Assembly: GCA_015698045.1 (NCBI GenBank)
Contig: BLAL01000291.1
Coordinates: 1 to 64,000 of the forward strand
DNA from: Rhizophagus clarus
Taxonomy: Eukaryota; Glomeromycota; Glomeromycetes; Glomerales; Glomeraceae
DNA: 64,000 nt
Reading direction: 5' to 3'
The translations under genes and the position numbers were made by a program. Positions 54,172 to 64,000 of the stretch are shown here, piece by piece. Below the pieces are notes generated by a model. That model was not told where the DNA came from. It saw nothing but the letters and a program-made list of their open reading frames with translations, and did no database searches. Within the stretch, counting starts at the first letter, position 1; each line of letters starts with the position of its first letter.

Positions 54172-57100
54172 CACTAGTCGAAAAAGGACAATTCGGCCTA
54201 AATTTGACCAGGTCGAATATAGGTCGAATGACGATCTAACCTATGTCAAATTGTGGCTAATTTTTTTGGCGCATTTAGGGTACCAATCGTCTTAAATTTG
54301 GAAAGAAAAATTCGACCTATATTAGGACATTTTACATATTTATTCGACCCTAAAAAAAACTATATTCGACTACTATATATAATCCGAATATTATTGATAA
54401 ATAGGTCAAACTAGAGACAAATTTTAATCAATTTAGTTCCGAATTTATAGTTTATTAATATAGTATAAAAAAAATTACATATGTATTATACTATATAAAG
54501 TTCTATCTAATATCTATCTATATATTATCATTCATCTATCGTCCATCCATCCGCATCCATCTACCATCCATCCAAAACTACCATCTACACAATTCACTAA
54601 ATAAACAATTCACATATGCCTAAAGGAGTCTCAAAACCTATGTAGAAAAGTAACATTAAATGAAATTTCTTTAACAAATTTTTAAATTTCATTGAATTTA
54701 TTGAATTTGAAACTTATCACCATTTCATTTATCCAAGAATCGAATCACTTCCTACCATTTAATATAGAATAGTTTTGAAAGCACACTGTCCAGAATGGTT
54801 ATCAGGTTATCAGAGACTGTAAAAAAAAACGCTTAATAAAAACGCTTTTAGAAGAAGTTTAAAATAGGAAACCTTTCGAAACTCACCTGGATTCTGGTAT
54901 TTCCAAGTCAGAATCAGGTTTCTGAAATACCGGCATTCTGTTTATAGTCCAAAATTGGGTCAGTTTACTAAAAGAAATAGAAAGAAAAAAAAAAATTAAA
55001 ATAGAATTTTTTAGAGTAAGTTTCGAACTTGAAACTTTACCTGGGTTTTGGTATTCTAAAAGATCAAGAATAACCTACAAAAGAAATAAAACGAACTGTT
55101 AATAACAATTCGTTAAAATAAAAACATCTGATTTTTTACTTACCGATATATAACCTATCAATATACTGGTTGCCTAAAAAGAAAGAAAACGAAATATTAA
55201 TAAGCATTTTGTTAAAAAAAGATAAATTTAAAAATATTTTAAACCTACCAAAATTTTAAAGTTGCGTTTGCGTCCTAAAGTCTAAAGAACAGTCACCTAA
55301 AAAAGAATCAAAAAAATGAAACGTACGTGTTGTTAAATTTTGGTAAAAAAAAAGAAAAAAATCTCACCAAAAATCTACTATTTTATGCGTTCCAGTATGT
55401 CTCTACCTAAAAAAAATCTTGAATTCGCATCCAATGAAAGTCGAAAGCAACCTAAAAAAAATAAAGAACGAATTCATTAGCTAACAATTTGTTAAAAATA
55501 AAAAAATTGAAAATGATAAAAAAAACTCACCATAAATCTGCACGTTCAAAGACCTAAAAAGCAAACTGCTAAAAAAGAAAAACCCGAAAGATTAGTAGGT
55601 ATTTCGAAAATTTATAATCCAAGAAAAAATCTACCCAATTCCATATGTATGAAGAGACAGCCTAAAAAAAAAGAAATAAATGAAACGTTAACATTTCGTT
55701 AAATAAATGTAATTAATAAAAAAAAATTGATTCTGGCTCCCTTACTGAAAACTGAAAGACTTCTTTACCAAAATTCGAATTCCATGCGTCCAGAACTGTT
55801 TAAAAAAAAGAGAGAAGAGGTTAGTATATATTCCATTAGAACAATTAGAACATGTAAACTAAACAGAAAAAAAACTTACTGAAACGAAGTCCCACATGCC
55901 CAAAAGACCAAGAAACTGCTTAAAAAAAATTAAAAACAAACTGTTAATAAGCATTCGTTAAAATAATTAAAGAAAAAAAAAAGAAACCTTTAATATGTCA
56001 CTTCCAAAAAACTGAAGAGTCACTTAAAAAAAGAAAAAAATTGAAACATCATTATCAACGTTTTGTAAAAACTGGAAAACATTTTTAGTGTATTCTTTAT
56101 GAAAGAGAGACGATTATGAGGGGAGGGAAGGAGGAAGGGAAGAGAAATGGAAGAGAAAGAACTAAAGAAAAGAAGTGAGATGAGAGAAAAGGTTAAGGGG
56201 AAGGAAGGGAAGGGGGAAATTTCATTGAAAAAAGAAAAAGCTCTGGATCAGATTGGCAGATCCGGTTCTGTATAATAAAAGTATCATTAATTAATATGAC
56301 AATTCATAGATTAATTGTTGATATAATTATTAGTGTAGTAAGTAAATAAGAGATTGATTCAACATCCAAAAAGCTGAAGAACAAATCGAAAAAAAAAGAA
56401 AAAAAGTAATTAGATAGCGTTCTTTAAAAATGAAATAAAAAATTATTTAAAAATATCTTACCAAAATATCGCGTCCAAAAAAGCCAAAAATTCACCTACA
56501 AAAGAAAAAAAACTGAAACGTTAAGTAGCAGTTTGTTCAAAGAAGTGTCATCAAATATAATAAAAGAAGCCCTCCTTACCAAATTCTTACGCGTCCAATA
56601 TCTGAATAACAAACAAAAAACAAAAAAAAAGAAATTAGTAACCGTTCTTCAAAAATAAAACAAAGAAATTAAACTTATCATTAAGACTTACTGAAATACT
56701 GCAAAAGAACAATCTCTAACAAATTTCCACATGTCCAGATATTTCGTTTACAAAGAAAAAAAATGAACTGTTAATAAAGTTTGTTGAAATAAACTAAAAA
56801 ATTAAAAATTTCACTCACCAGGCTACAAGTAAGAGATCTGAGAGAACAATCAGTCGTAAGTAATTAAAAGAGAAAAACTAAAATCAAAAACTTACTGGAA
56901 TTTCGCGTTCAAGGAAACCAAAAGAATTACTTAAAAGGAAAAGTCGAAACGTTAAGGAACGTTTTGTTAAGAATTTTTCAACAAAAAAGTATTTAGAAAG
57001 AAAAGCCAAAACGCTTCATTATGGATTTTTTTGACAAAAAATATAAGTGAAGTAAAGTAAGAAAAAGGAAAGGAAAAGACGAAGTAAGAGAAAGGGTGAA

Positions 57101-57410
57101 GGGTAGGAAAGGACGAAGATAGGGGAAGGATGAAAGGAAGGAGGGAAAGAGGAAGAGTAAAAGGAAAAAAGGAAGGATAAAAGGAAGGATGATAAAGGAG
57201 GTTTCGCTAAAAGTTTAAATTTAAACTTTTAATTGAATTGGTGATACACGTAATGTTCAATTAATGATACGCGTAATACTTAATATACATTCGACCATGT
57301 TAAATACATGTCTAATTGTTGATCATTACTAATTGAGGTTGAATAATTTTAATTTTGGTCAAATATAGGCCAAATTTCATTAAGACCGAATATTCCTTTT
57401 TCGACTAGTG
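54172..57410. mobile_element. Nested 3.24-kb non-autonomous CACTA element with TSD
   Basis: Begins CACTAGTCGAAAAAGGACAA and ends CCTTTTTCGACTAGTG, flanked by AAT on each side (54169-54171 and 57411-57413), the 3-bp duplication expected of CACTA elements. It has no transposase. It carries a ~2-kb minus-strand array of intron-like units and purine-rich tracts (about 56100-56220 and 57040-57200). It interrupts the accessory gene of the outer element. Confidence 0.9.
54820..57080 (-). repeat. Array of diverged exon/intron-like units inside the nested CACTA element
   Basis: Read on the minus strand, about 18 units of ~100-130 bp each have a T-rich tract ending TTTTTTTAGG, a 25-60-nt block, then GGTGAGTTT or GGTAAGT-like sequence. 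Examples of block borders on the plus strand are 54896/54975, 55080/55146, 55176/55250 and 55308/55370. The intron-like parts carry a recurring imperfect palindrome of the form GAAACGTTAA...CGTTTC. The blocks differ from each other in sequence. No continuous frame was established. Confidence 0.6.
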
Positions 57411-58687
57411 AATTGGGTTACAGACAGATTATAATGTCCACTCATCAACCTCTTTAATTCAGGTATCAATTTTTCATATATTTTTGCTGTCTGTTCACTA
57501 AAAGTCTTGCCGTGATCCAACTGATATTTTTCAAGTATTTGACCTTTCAAAAGGTTCTTCATTTCGTCCTAAATAATAAGAGGAAATAATAAAAGCTGTA
57601 TATATACATTAACACAATTTGGCTGCAAATAATCTTGTAAAATTCTTACTCTTGCAGCTGAAGCGGCAACTTCATTAGGCGATTTCTCTCTCAATTTTAA
57701 TCTTTTATTGGGGCATTTTGGTGAATATTGCTGCAGAGAATCAATAGTCTTTCAAGGTGTGCGAAGTTGCTTGAGTCGTTGAAGTTCTTCTTGGAGAGTT
57801 TTATTCTCTTCACATAATTGGTTTGATTCATCACCAAAAATTTCATTAAACTGCCATAGTAAGGAATTCTCTTCCTCGACCCTACAAATACAGTCTTACA
57901 AATTATCTATTTTTTGTTTCATTTCTGATACTTTGACCTTTTTCTGATTCAATTCGTTCTGTAGTCAAAGGATTTCATTTTTTAAATTTTCTAGCTCTAA
58001 ATTACCTATTTTAAATTATAAGGATATGTATCGAATCATAACAAACAGATGTAATATAATAATATTAAAATATAACAAAAAATTCAGTTTACCCGCTTCT
58101 TCATTACTCGGTCGAATATTTCTTGGTGCTCCTTCTTCGTGATGTGAACGGTAACTTTTTGGTACATTAATATTAGGATATCTTTTAATAATATCAGAAG
58201 TTTGTTAAGATTGAGTTTGAGTTTGACTTAATGAGGCTAAAATATCTTGCAAAATAACAAGTCTAAAGGGAGCTGTAGTATTAGTATTTAGTGATGTTGG
58301 TGTTGAAGCAATATTTCGTGATGTGGCAATATTTCGTGGTGTAGATGAGGCGGTGGTATTAGTTGGTATTGACGTTCGTGGTGTGGCAATATTTCGTGAT
58401 GTAGTATTAGTTGGTGTTAACGCTCGTAGTGTAGCAATATTTCGTGGTGTAGTATTAGTTGGTGTTAACGCTTGTGATGTAGCAATATTTCGTGGTGTAG
58501 TATTAGTTGGTGTTGACGCTCGTGATGTGGCTATATTTCGTGATGTAGATGAAATGGTGGTATTAGTTGGTATTGGTGTTGAAGCAATATTTCGTGAAGG
58601 AGTTGATATTGTATATGGCGATAGTATAGACGAACCAGCAATATCTGGTGAAGAAGCATTTGGTTTCGATAGTTTCTTACGAGTCAT

Positions 58688-59324
58688 TATTGTTTTAAAA
58701 TTATTTTTATTTTTTATTATTATTTTTTAAAAAAGAAAAAAGGGTGATTTTTTTGTATGGAACGAGGAAATTGGACCACTATTTATATCTATTTCTTTAC
58801 TATCAAATTAAACTTTTAACAATTAACGATCACAAACATTTGTATAAAATTAGACTTTCAATAGGCGTGATCAAATTAGACTTAAACTTTCGCATCAAAT
58901 TAGACTTTTAATTAATTAAACATATATTAAACATATCAAATTAGACTTTCAATCATTAGCCGTTAATGATCAGATTAGACTTAAACTTATGCATCAAACT
59001 AGACTTTCAATTAATTGAACAGTTAAATCGCATTGAGTGCGTGGTATGGTATATATTTTATTTTTTAAATTTCAGTTTTCGTTTAATTTTCTATTTAACT
59101 TCTTACATCTAATTTTTCGTATTTGAATTTATCTATTTTGTTAATTATACCATCAATATCATTTTAAAACGGAATATAATCACAATATTACTAAAAATTC
59201 GACATCACTAAAAATTTGATATTAATAAAAAATCACTATTAATTAAATATAACAAAGTATATTATAACTTTATTCAACGTAAAAATCATATTACAACTTT
59301 ATTGTATCTGACTTTTATCAAAAA
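58688..59324. promoter_or_regulatory. Divergent promoter region of the CACTA gene pair
   Basis: A 637-base spacer between the accessory gene (-) and Tnp2 (+). It has four to five direct repeats of ATCA(A)ATTAGACTTTCAATTA / AAATTAGACTTAAACTT between about 58805 and 59010, candidate transposase or factor binding sites. Confidence 0.5.
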
Positions 59325-61456
59325 ATGAAAAAAGGGGGAAGAAAACGTATTGCTGCTAATATCATAGACGAATATAATAATCCTAATTTATCGACCTCTG
59401 AACAAACATCTACTGAATTTACGATCAGAAAATCAAGAGAGAAGGTTCCATGCTTTTACAGCCATTGTAATGGGAAAATAGCCAATTCACGTACGAAGGA
59501 GGAACATGAGCAAACGAATGAGCAAACGACTTCTTTGGAACTATTAAATCGTGATAAGGCTCTAACGTCTCAAGAGTTAGTAGAACTGATTGATTCGACA
59601 ATATTGTTAGCAGAACCACAAGATACGACAATGTCTATTGATACACATTCTGATAATGATACGTATGAGGAACAGAAATATATATTTCTTTCACGCAAAA
59701 AAAAGGCAAAACCAGGCACATTTTGTCATATCACTGAAGTTGAGCTAGTCGCTGAAGATTCCTTTTATAATGTGCCAGCTGAATATGACACGGATGATAT
59801 CTACACTAGTGAATCTTCGACACAAGAAGATTTTCCTAACGATGAAGATAACGATTTTACAGATAATTTTGAGAATTACTCTTATCCTATGTTCGACATA
59901 TCAGATATTTCAGACATACCAGATATTTCAGAATTATCAACAAATGAATTAATTAAAGGGATTTTGATATGGATTATGAAGTTCAGGTCGAGTCATAACA
60001 TACCAAATACCGCAATTGAAGAATTAATACAATTTATTAAAATAATATTGAAAGTATGTAAAAATATCAATTACGAATCATTCTCAAATACATTGTACAT
60101 GCTAAGAAAAAAGTTAGGACTTTTCGATCAATTTACACAGTTTGCAGTCTGCCAAAAATGTCACAAATTATACAAAAAAGAGAAGATAATATCAAAAGAT
60201 AATAATACCGTTATGAAATGCAGCCATGTCGAATTTTCAAATTCGGCTACAAAGAGATTAAAACAATGTCGTACTCCTTTAGGGAAGAAAATTTCTTTAA
60301 ATAATAGTATATCAATTGTTCCTGAATTAATTTATCCGGTCACAAGTATACAACAGCAGCTTTCTAGTATGTTCAAGCGGCCAGGATTTGAAGAATTACT
60401 GTGGCATTAGACACGTCGTTCAATAATTGACAATATTCTATCAGATATTTATGACGGCCAAATATGGAAAAATCTTAAGGAATCGTCTGAACAAGGGTTA
60501 AATAACTTTTTCTGACCAGACAAGACTGATATTCATCTAAGATTAATGATGAATTTGGATTAGTTCCAGCCTTACGAAGGAACGATTTACAGTACAGGTG
60601 TAATATACGCAGTAATATGCAATCTACCTCGGGATGTTTGATTTAAGCCTGAAAATGTGCTTATACTCGGCATATTACCAGGGCCTGATGAGGTTAAATT
60701 GCATAAAATTAATCATTATCTTTCGCCAATAATAACAGAATTAAAGTCACTTTAGGAAGGCGTGAATCTTAATCGCACTAATGAATATTCAAATGGCAAA
60801 GATATTCGAGCTGCATTAATAATTGTTTCATGCGATATTTCTGGAGTTCAAAAATTATGCGGGCATATCTCTGCCTTCGCATCATGTCATCGATGCGAAA
60901 AAAGGGCCAATAATTGCAATTTTGGTAGTATGGCGGATATGAGCAACTGGTTTATCATAAAAGATCCAGTAGAGCATCATCAAAAGGCTTTGGAATGGCG
61001 ACAATGCAAATCTAACGCAGAAAGAGAGAGATTTGTCAAAGTGAATGGCGTAAGGTGGTCTGAAATATTAAGACTCTCATATTTTGATCCAATTCGGTTT
61101 GTTGTTATAGATCCAATGCACTGCCTTTTTCTAGGAATCGCAAAATAGATAATAAAACGAATATGGATCGATGAAGATGTATTAATAGAAAAAGCTCTTC
61201 AATCAATTCAAAAGAAAATGAGCGAATTTAAGCTACCATCAGATTTGGGATGAATTTCTGGTAAAATCCATTGCGGTGAAGGTTTTTCTAACTTTACCAC
61301 TGACCAATGGCGCAACTTTTTCCTAATATACGCCACTGTTGTGTTATGAAATCATCTTCTGAATAAAGATCACAAAATTCTTACGTATTTCATAAGAGTT
61401 TGTACGATTTTAGTTAGACGAATTGTGGAGATTAATGATATGAAAGAAGCCCACAG
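59325..61456 (+). pseudogene. CACTA Tnp2-type transposase with eight in-frame stops
   Basis: A single frame runs from ATG 59325 to about 61456 without any frameshift. N-terminal KVPCFYSHCNGKI and later VCQKCHKLY are zinc-binding-like. The core shows LRLMMNLD, FQPYEG, SVY-type GVIYAVICNLPRDV, GILPGPDEVKLHKIN, IRAALIIVSCDISGVQKLCG, CHRCEKR and YFDPIRFVVIDPMHCLFLG, all typical of fungal and plant Tnp2 transposases. Stops are at 60408, 60513, 60561, 60639, 60753, 61146, 61251 and 61347. Family residues at these places (Gln, Trp, Arg) are consistent with a single C-to-T or G-to-A change each. The C-terminus is cut off by an insertion at about 61457. Confidence 0.88.
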
Positions 61457-61559
61457 GTCAAATAAAAAAAATCGCCAAAAATCGGCAGTCTGATTTTTGT
61501 TTGATTTTTGGATATTTTTGTCCAATTTGTTGCAAATTTTTGCCAATTTTTTGGTGCGA

Positions 61560-61790
61560 AAAGGTAACAAACGGCATTGCCGATTTGTCACAAAAAATTG
61601 GCATTCTGATTTTTAAATAGTGCATGCAAATCGGCACTCCGATTTTTAAATAGTGCATGCAAATTGGCACTCCAATTTTTAAATAGTGCATGCAAATCGG
61701 CTCCAATTTTTAATAGTGCATGCAAATCGGCACTCCGATTTTTAAATAGTGCATGCAAGGCACTCTGATTTTAAATAGTGCATGCAAATT
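61560..61790 (+). repeat. ~34-bp tandem repeats at the left end of the insertion
   Basis: About six imperfect copies of ATAGTGCATGCAAATCGGCA followed by CTCCGATTTTTAA. Each contains the palindrome TGCATGCA and pairs of complementary CGGCACTCCG-type motifs. Multiple short repeats near an end suggest subterminal transposase-binding sites. Confidence 0.75.
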
Positions 61791-61969
61791 CAACCAATTT
61801 ATTTTCTTTATATTTAAAGAAGTATGACACATGCAAAAATTTATTTTTTCTCAAAAAATTTTATTCAAAGTAGTTTAATTTAAAAATTTTACATGTTTTA
61901 TTAGTAATTAAAAAATAAGAATTTATTTTAATAGAAAATTAATCTAAAAAAAAAGAAATCTATAATGAA

Positions 61970-62820
61970 AATAAAAAAAAATGAATCAAAGTAAAGAAAT
62001 GTGTTAAAAAATAGGAATAACAATAAAGAAAAAAAGTGAAATAAAAGAAATGAAAAGGAAGAAGAAACGGAAAAGGAAGGGAAATGAAAAGAAGTAAGGG
62101 GAAACAAAGAAAAAACGAAAAGAATACAAAGTTAAAGAAAGTGAAAGGAATGAAGAAGGAAATGTAAGAAAAAAAGGATAGTGTAATATATAAAAAAAAA
62201 CAAAAAGAATAGTAGGAAAACATAAAGGAACGAAAAGAGAGAAGGGAGATATAAAGGAGCGAAAAGAAGGAGAGGGAAACGTAAAAGAACAAAAAAGAAA
62301 GAAGGGGGAAACGTAAAGGAACAAAAAGAAAGGGAGGAAATGTAAAAGAATAAAAAAAAGAGGAAATGAAACGAAAAGGGAAAGGAACGAAATGAAAAGA
62401 AGGGGGAAGCATAAAGGGTGAAATGAAAAGGAGGGAAAAGATAAAAAATAAAATGAAAAGAAGAGGAACGTAAAGAGACGAATGAAAAGGAGATAAAACG
62501 TAAAGGAATAAAGCAAAAATGAGGGCAAATGTAAAGTGATGAAACGAAAAGGAGGGTGAAACATAATAGAACAAAAAAAAAATAGAAGGAAAAACGTAAA
62601 AAAAAGAAAAAAAAGAGAAAGAAATGAAAAGAATGGAAAGAAAAATGTGAATATACAAAAAGAATTGAAGGGAGGCGAAAAGAATGGAAAGAAGAGTAAG
62701 TAAAAAGAGACGAAAAGAATTGAAAATAAACGAAAAGAAACAAAAGGGATAAAAGAAAAAAATGAAGGGAAAGTTAGTAAATAACAAAATGTAATCGATC
62801 ATAAATGAAAATAAAATGAA
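61970..62820 (+). other. Purine-rich (GA) tract
   Basis: Almost only A and G, with AAAAGGAG, GAAACGTAAAG and AGGGAAA words in loose ~35-45-bp repetition. The long minus-strand frames across it are compositional (F, S, L-rich) and not genes. Equivalent to the CT-rich tracts at 20.2-20.9 and 22.7-23.3 kb in opposite orientation. Confidence 0.75.
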
Positions 62821-62859
62821 ATAAAAAGAAACATACTTGTAAAGAAGCCTAATTACTAA

Positions 62860-63720
62860 AAACGTCTGATCAGAACCTGCAAAAAAAAAGTTGGAAACGT
62901 TAGTAAAACGTTTCCTAAAAAAAAAAAAAAAAATGTTTCGAAAATTCAAAACTTACATTCATTACGTCCATCGTCCAAGAATCAAATACCGGAACCTACA
63001 AAAAAAAAGATGAAAACGTTAGTAAACCGTTTCTTAAAAAACAAAAAGAAAAAGTTTCAAAAAAAACTTTGAAACTTACATTAATTACGCTCATCGTCCA
63101 AGGAGAGAAAAAAGGGACATTAGTACGTTTCTATTGTCAATTCGCCTTTCTATAAAAATGGAGAAAAGAAAGAAACATTAGAATATTTCTTTAACACGAA
63201 ACTCGCCATTTTTACAATAAAGCTAAGAATTTTTTTTTTAAATTAAAAAAAAAAATAAAAAAAAATTGTTTTTTTTTAAAATTAAATAAAAAAAAAATTT
63301 GTTTTTTTTTAAAATTAAATAAAAAAAAATTCGTTTTTTTAAATTAAAAAAAAAAGATGGAAACGTTAGTAAAACGTTTCCTAAAAAAAAAAAGTTTCGA
63401 AAATTGAAACTTACATTAATTATGCCTATCGTCCAAGAATCAAAGACCAGAAGCTACAAAAAAAAGAGATGGAAACGTTAGTAAAACGTTCCCTAAAAAA
63501 AAAGTTTCGAAAATCAAACTTACATTAATTACACCTATCATCCAAGAATCGAAGACTGGAAGCTACAAAAAAAATGTTAGTAAAACACGTTTCCTAAAAA
63601 AAGGTTTCGAAAATTTCGAAACTTACATAAAAAAAAGAAAAAAAAGGTTTATTTGAAACTTACCTAAAGACTAAAAAGACTACATCCCAGAAACTAAATT
63701 ATTTTAGAAACATTCTAATG
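62860..63720 (-). repeat. Second array of exon/intron-like units with perfect hairpins
   Basis: Four to six units, read on the minus strand: T-run plus GTAGG-type acceptor, a ~35-nt block (containing the reverse of CATCGTCCAAGAATC) and a GTAAGTTTC donor. Intron-like parts contain the palindrome GGAAACGTT-AGTAA-AACGTTTCC at 62893-62915 and 63359-63381 and a near copy at about 63471. The units are more alike than those at 54.8-57.1 kb, implying recent amplification. Confidence 0.65.
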
Positions 63721-63965
63721 TTTCTTTATAGTTTTCGCTTGGAACTGTGGTATTCTGGTTTTTATTATCTTTATTATTTAAGGAGACGTTTATTAACATT
63801 TGTATATATTTTTTCTTTATTTGTAGGTTTCGCTTGACGGCTTCTTTGGATGACGGCATTTCAGTGATGTGTACTAATTTTTTGTTTGTTTGTTTTTTTT
63901 TATTTAAAGAAATGCATTCTAACAGTTACTTTTTTTTTCTATTTGTAAATGAGCAGAAGGAAAAA
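63721..63965 (+). other. Plus-strand splice-like blocks diverging from the array
   Basis: TTTCTTTATAG precedes TTTTCGCTTGG at about 63734, and TTTATTTGTAG precedes GTTTCGCTTGACGG at about 63827, i.e. two acceptor-like sites on the plus strand. The minus-strand array stops immediately to the left. The window ends before a gene can be defined. Confidence 0.3.
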
Positions 63966-64000
63966 AATGAAATGTAATAAGCAAAAATAAAAAAAAATTA

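Larger units (their letters stand above)
53171..58687 (-). pseudogene. CACTA accessory (TnpA-like) coiled-coil gene, interrupted and with stops
   Basis: The transcript starts at ATG 58687. Exon 1 encodes a Ser/Thr/Pro-rich region with ~20-residue repeats of the RNIAT...TPTNTT type. Its TAA at 58205-58207 is followed in frame by coding-like sequence (SDIIKRYPNINVPKSYR) up to a donor near 58094. Further exons encode a coiled coil (about 57750-58005), KSPNEVAASAA, MKNLLKGQILEKYQ (57562 downwards), then, beyond the nested element, an Arg-rich segment (about 54060-54150). KAAIKLYKKND, MSSKPLENAPEWALDKMK (53602 downwards) and a last exon ending FDADEYY at 53171 complete it. Intron borders fit GT-AG. 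Internal stops (TGA, TAA) mostly fit CGA or CAA with C-to-T change. A DNA-binding partner of Tnp2 is the likely former role. Confidence 0.6.
52715..64000. mobile_element. CACTA/EnSpm transposon (outer, right end not in window)
   Basis: The left end at 52715 reads CACTAATCGAAAAAAGACA and is followed by ~260 bp nearly identical to the end of the nested element at 54172. It encloses a divergent pair typical of CACTA elements: a coiled-coil accessory gene (minus) and Tnp2 transposase (plus). No matching TAGTG end belonging to it was found before 64000, so the boundary shown is the window edge, not a real end. It has been interrupted at 54172-57410 and again from about 61457. Confidence 0.65.
61457..64000. 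mobile_element. Insertion of unknown type in the Tnp2 frame (right end outside window)
   Basis: The Tnp2-like reading (MKEAHRS) ends abruptly at about 61456. The new sequence starts AAATCGCCAAAAATCGGC and has no CACTA terminus. It contains the 34-bp repeats, a purine-rich tract and a minus-strand array of intron-like units like that in the nested CACTA element. No inverted end is visible before 64000. Confidence 0.4.

Noticed and set aside
61960-62949. A 329-codon minus-strand frame and overlapping frames
   Set aside because: Purine-rich tract read backwards gives F/S/L-rich artefacts in two frames at once.

Overview
The window is AT-rich, repeat-dense nuclear DNA from a fungus. Short introns with GTAAGT-type donors, F-box genes, a PAH/Sin3-like gene, a SET-MYND gene, a P-glycoprotein-type ABC transporter and abundant Polinton, CACTA and non-LTR relics suggest an arbuscular mycorrhizal fungus of the Rhizophagus type. 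That assignment is inference from gene content. No rRNA, tRNA or CRISPR was seen.

Layout. (1) 1-15357: an almost complete Polinton/Maverick-like self-synthesising transposon with 1.18-kb terminal inverted repeats (the left tip is cut by the window edge). It carries a protein-primed-type family B DNA polymerase broken by many small indels, an intact retroviral-type integrase, two F-box genes, a coiled-coil gene, paired Cys-rich proteins just inside each terminal repeat and, unexpectedly, a retroelement-like Gag (CCHC knuckle) - retropepsin - zinc-finger cassette whose three frames are linked by two candidate -1 slippery sites. No packaging ATPase, adenoviral-type protease or recognisable jelly-roll capsid gene was found. 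(2) 16.0-23.3 kb: about 25 tandem ~120-bp units, each looking like a 41-nt exon plus intron on the minus strand, diverging from plus-strand micro-exon-like units, long CT-rich tracts, a LINE fragment and a 359-bp palindrome. (3) 24.2-39.0 kb: the conventional gene block: F-box/LRR-like protein (-), SET-MYND protein (+, 2 exons), ABCB transporter (-, 12 exons, 1361 aa), PAH-domain protein (+, 3 exons), AIF/FSP1-like oxidoreductase (-). (4) 39-52.7 kb: transposon graveyard: two copies of one MITE family (one with a second MITE nested in it), a decayed Gag-Nudix-protease retroelement, LINE ORF1 and ORF2 relics, and other inverted-repeat elements. (5) 52.7-64.0 kb: a CACTA/EnSpm transposon with a divergent gene pair (coiled-coil TnpA-like gene on minus, Tnp2 transposase on plus). 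It is interrupted by a 3.24-kb nested CACTA element (TSD AAT) that holds another minus-strand array of intron-like units, and by a second insertion that runs off the window.

How the parts fit. The Polinton integrase and polymerase would be the mobility functions, and Gag-protease may have taken over the particle-forming role normally played by Polinton capsid genes. Decay signatures differ. The Polinton polymerase is broken by indels, whereas the CACTA Tnp2 frame is indel-free for 2.1 kb but has eight stops that can all be explained by C-to-T or G-to-A transitions. The best candidates for something undescribed are the Gag-Pro-bearing Polinton with its tandem frameshift signals and the tandem exon/intron-unit arrays.
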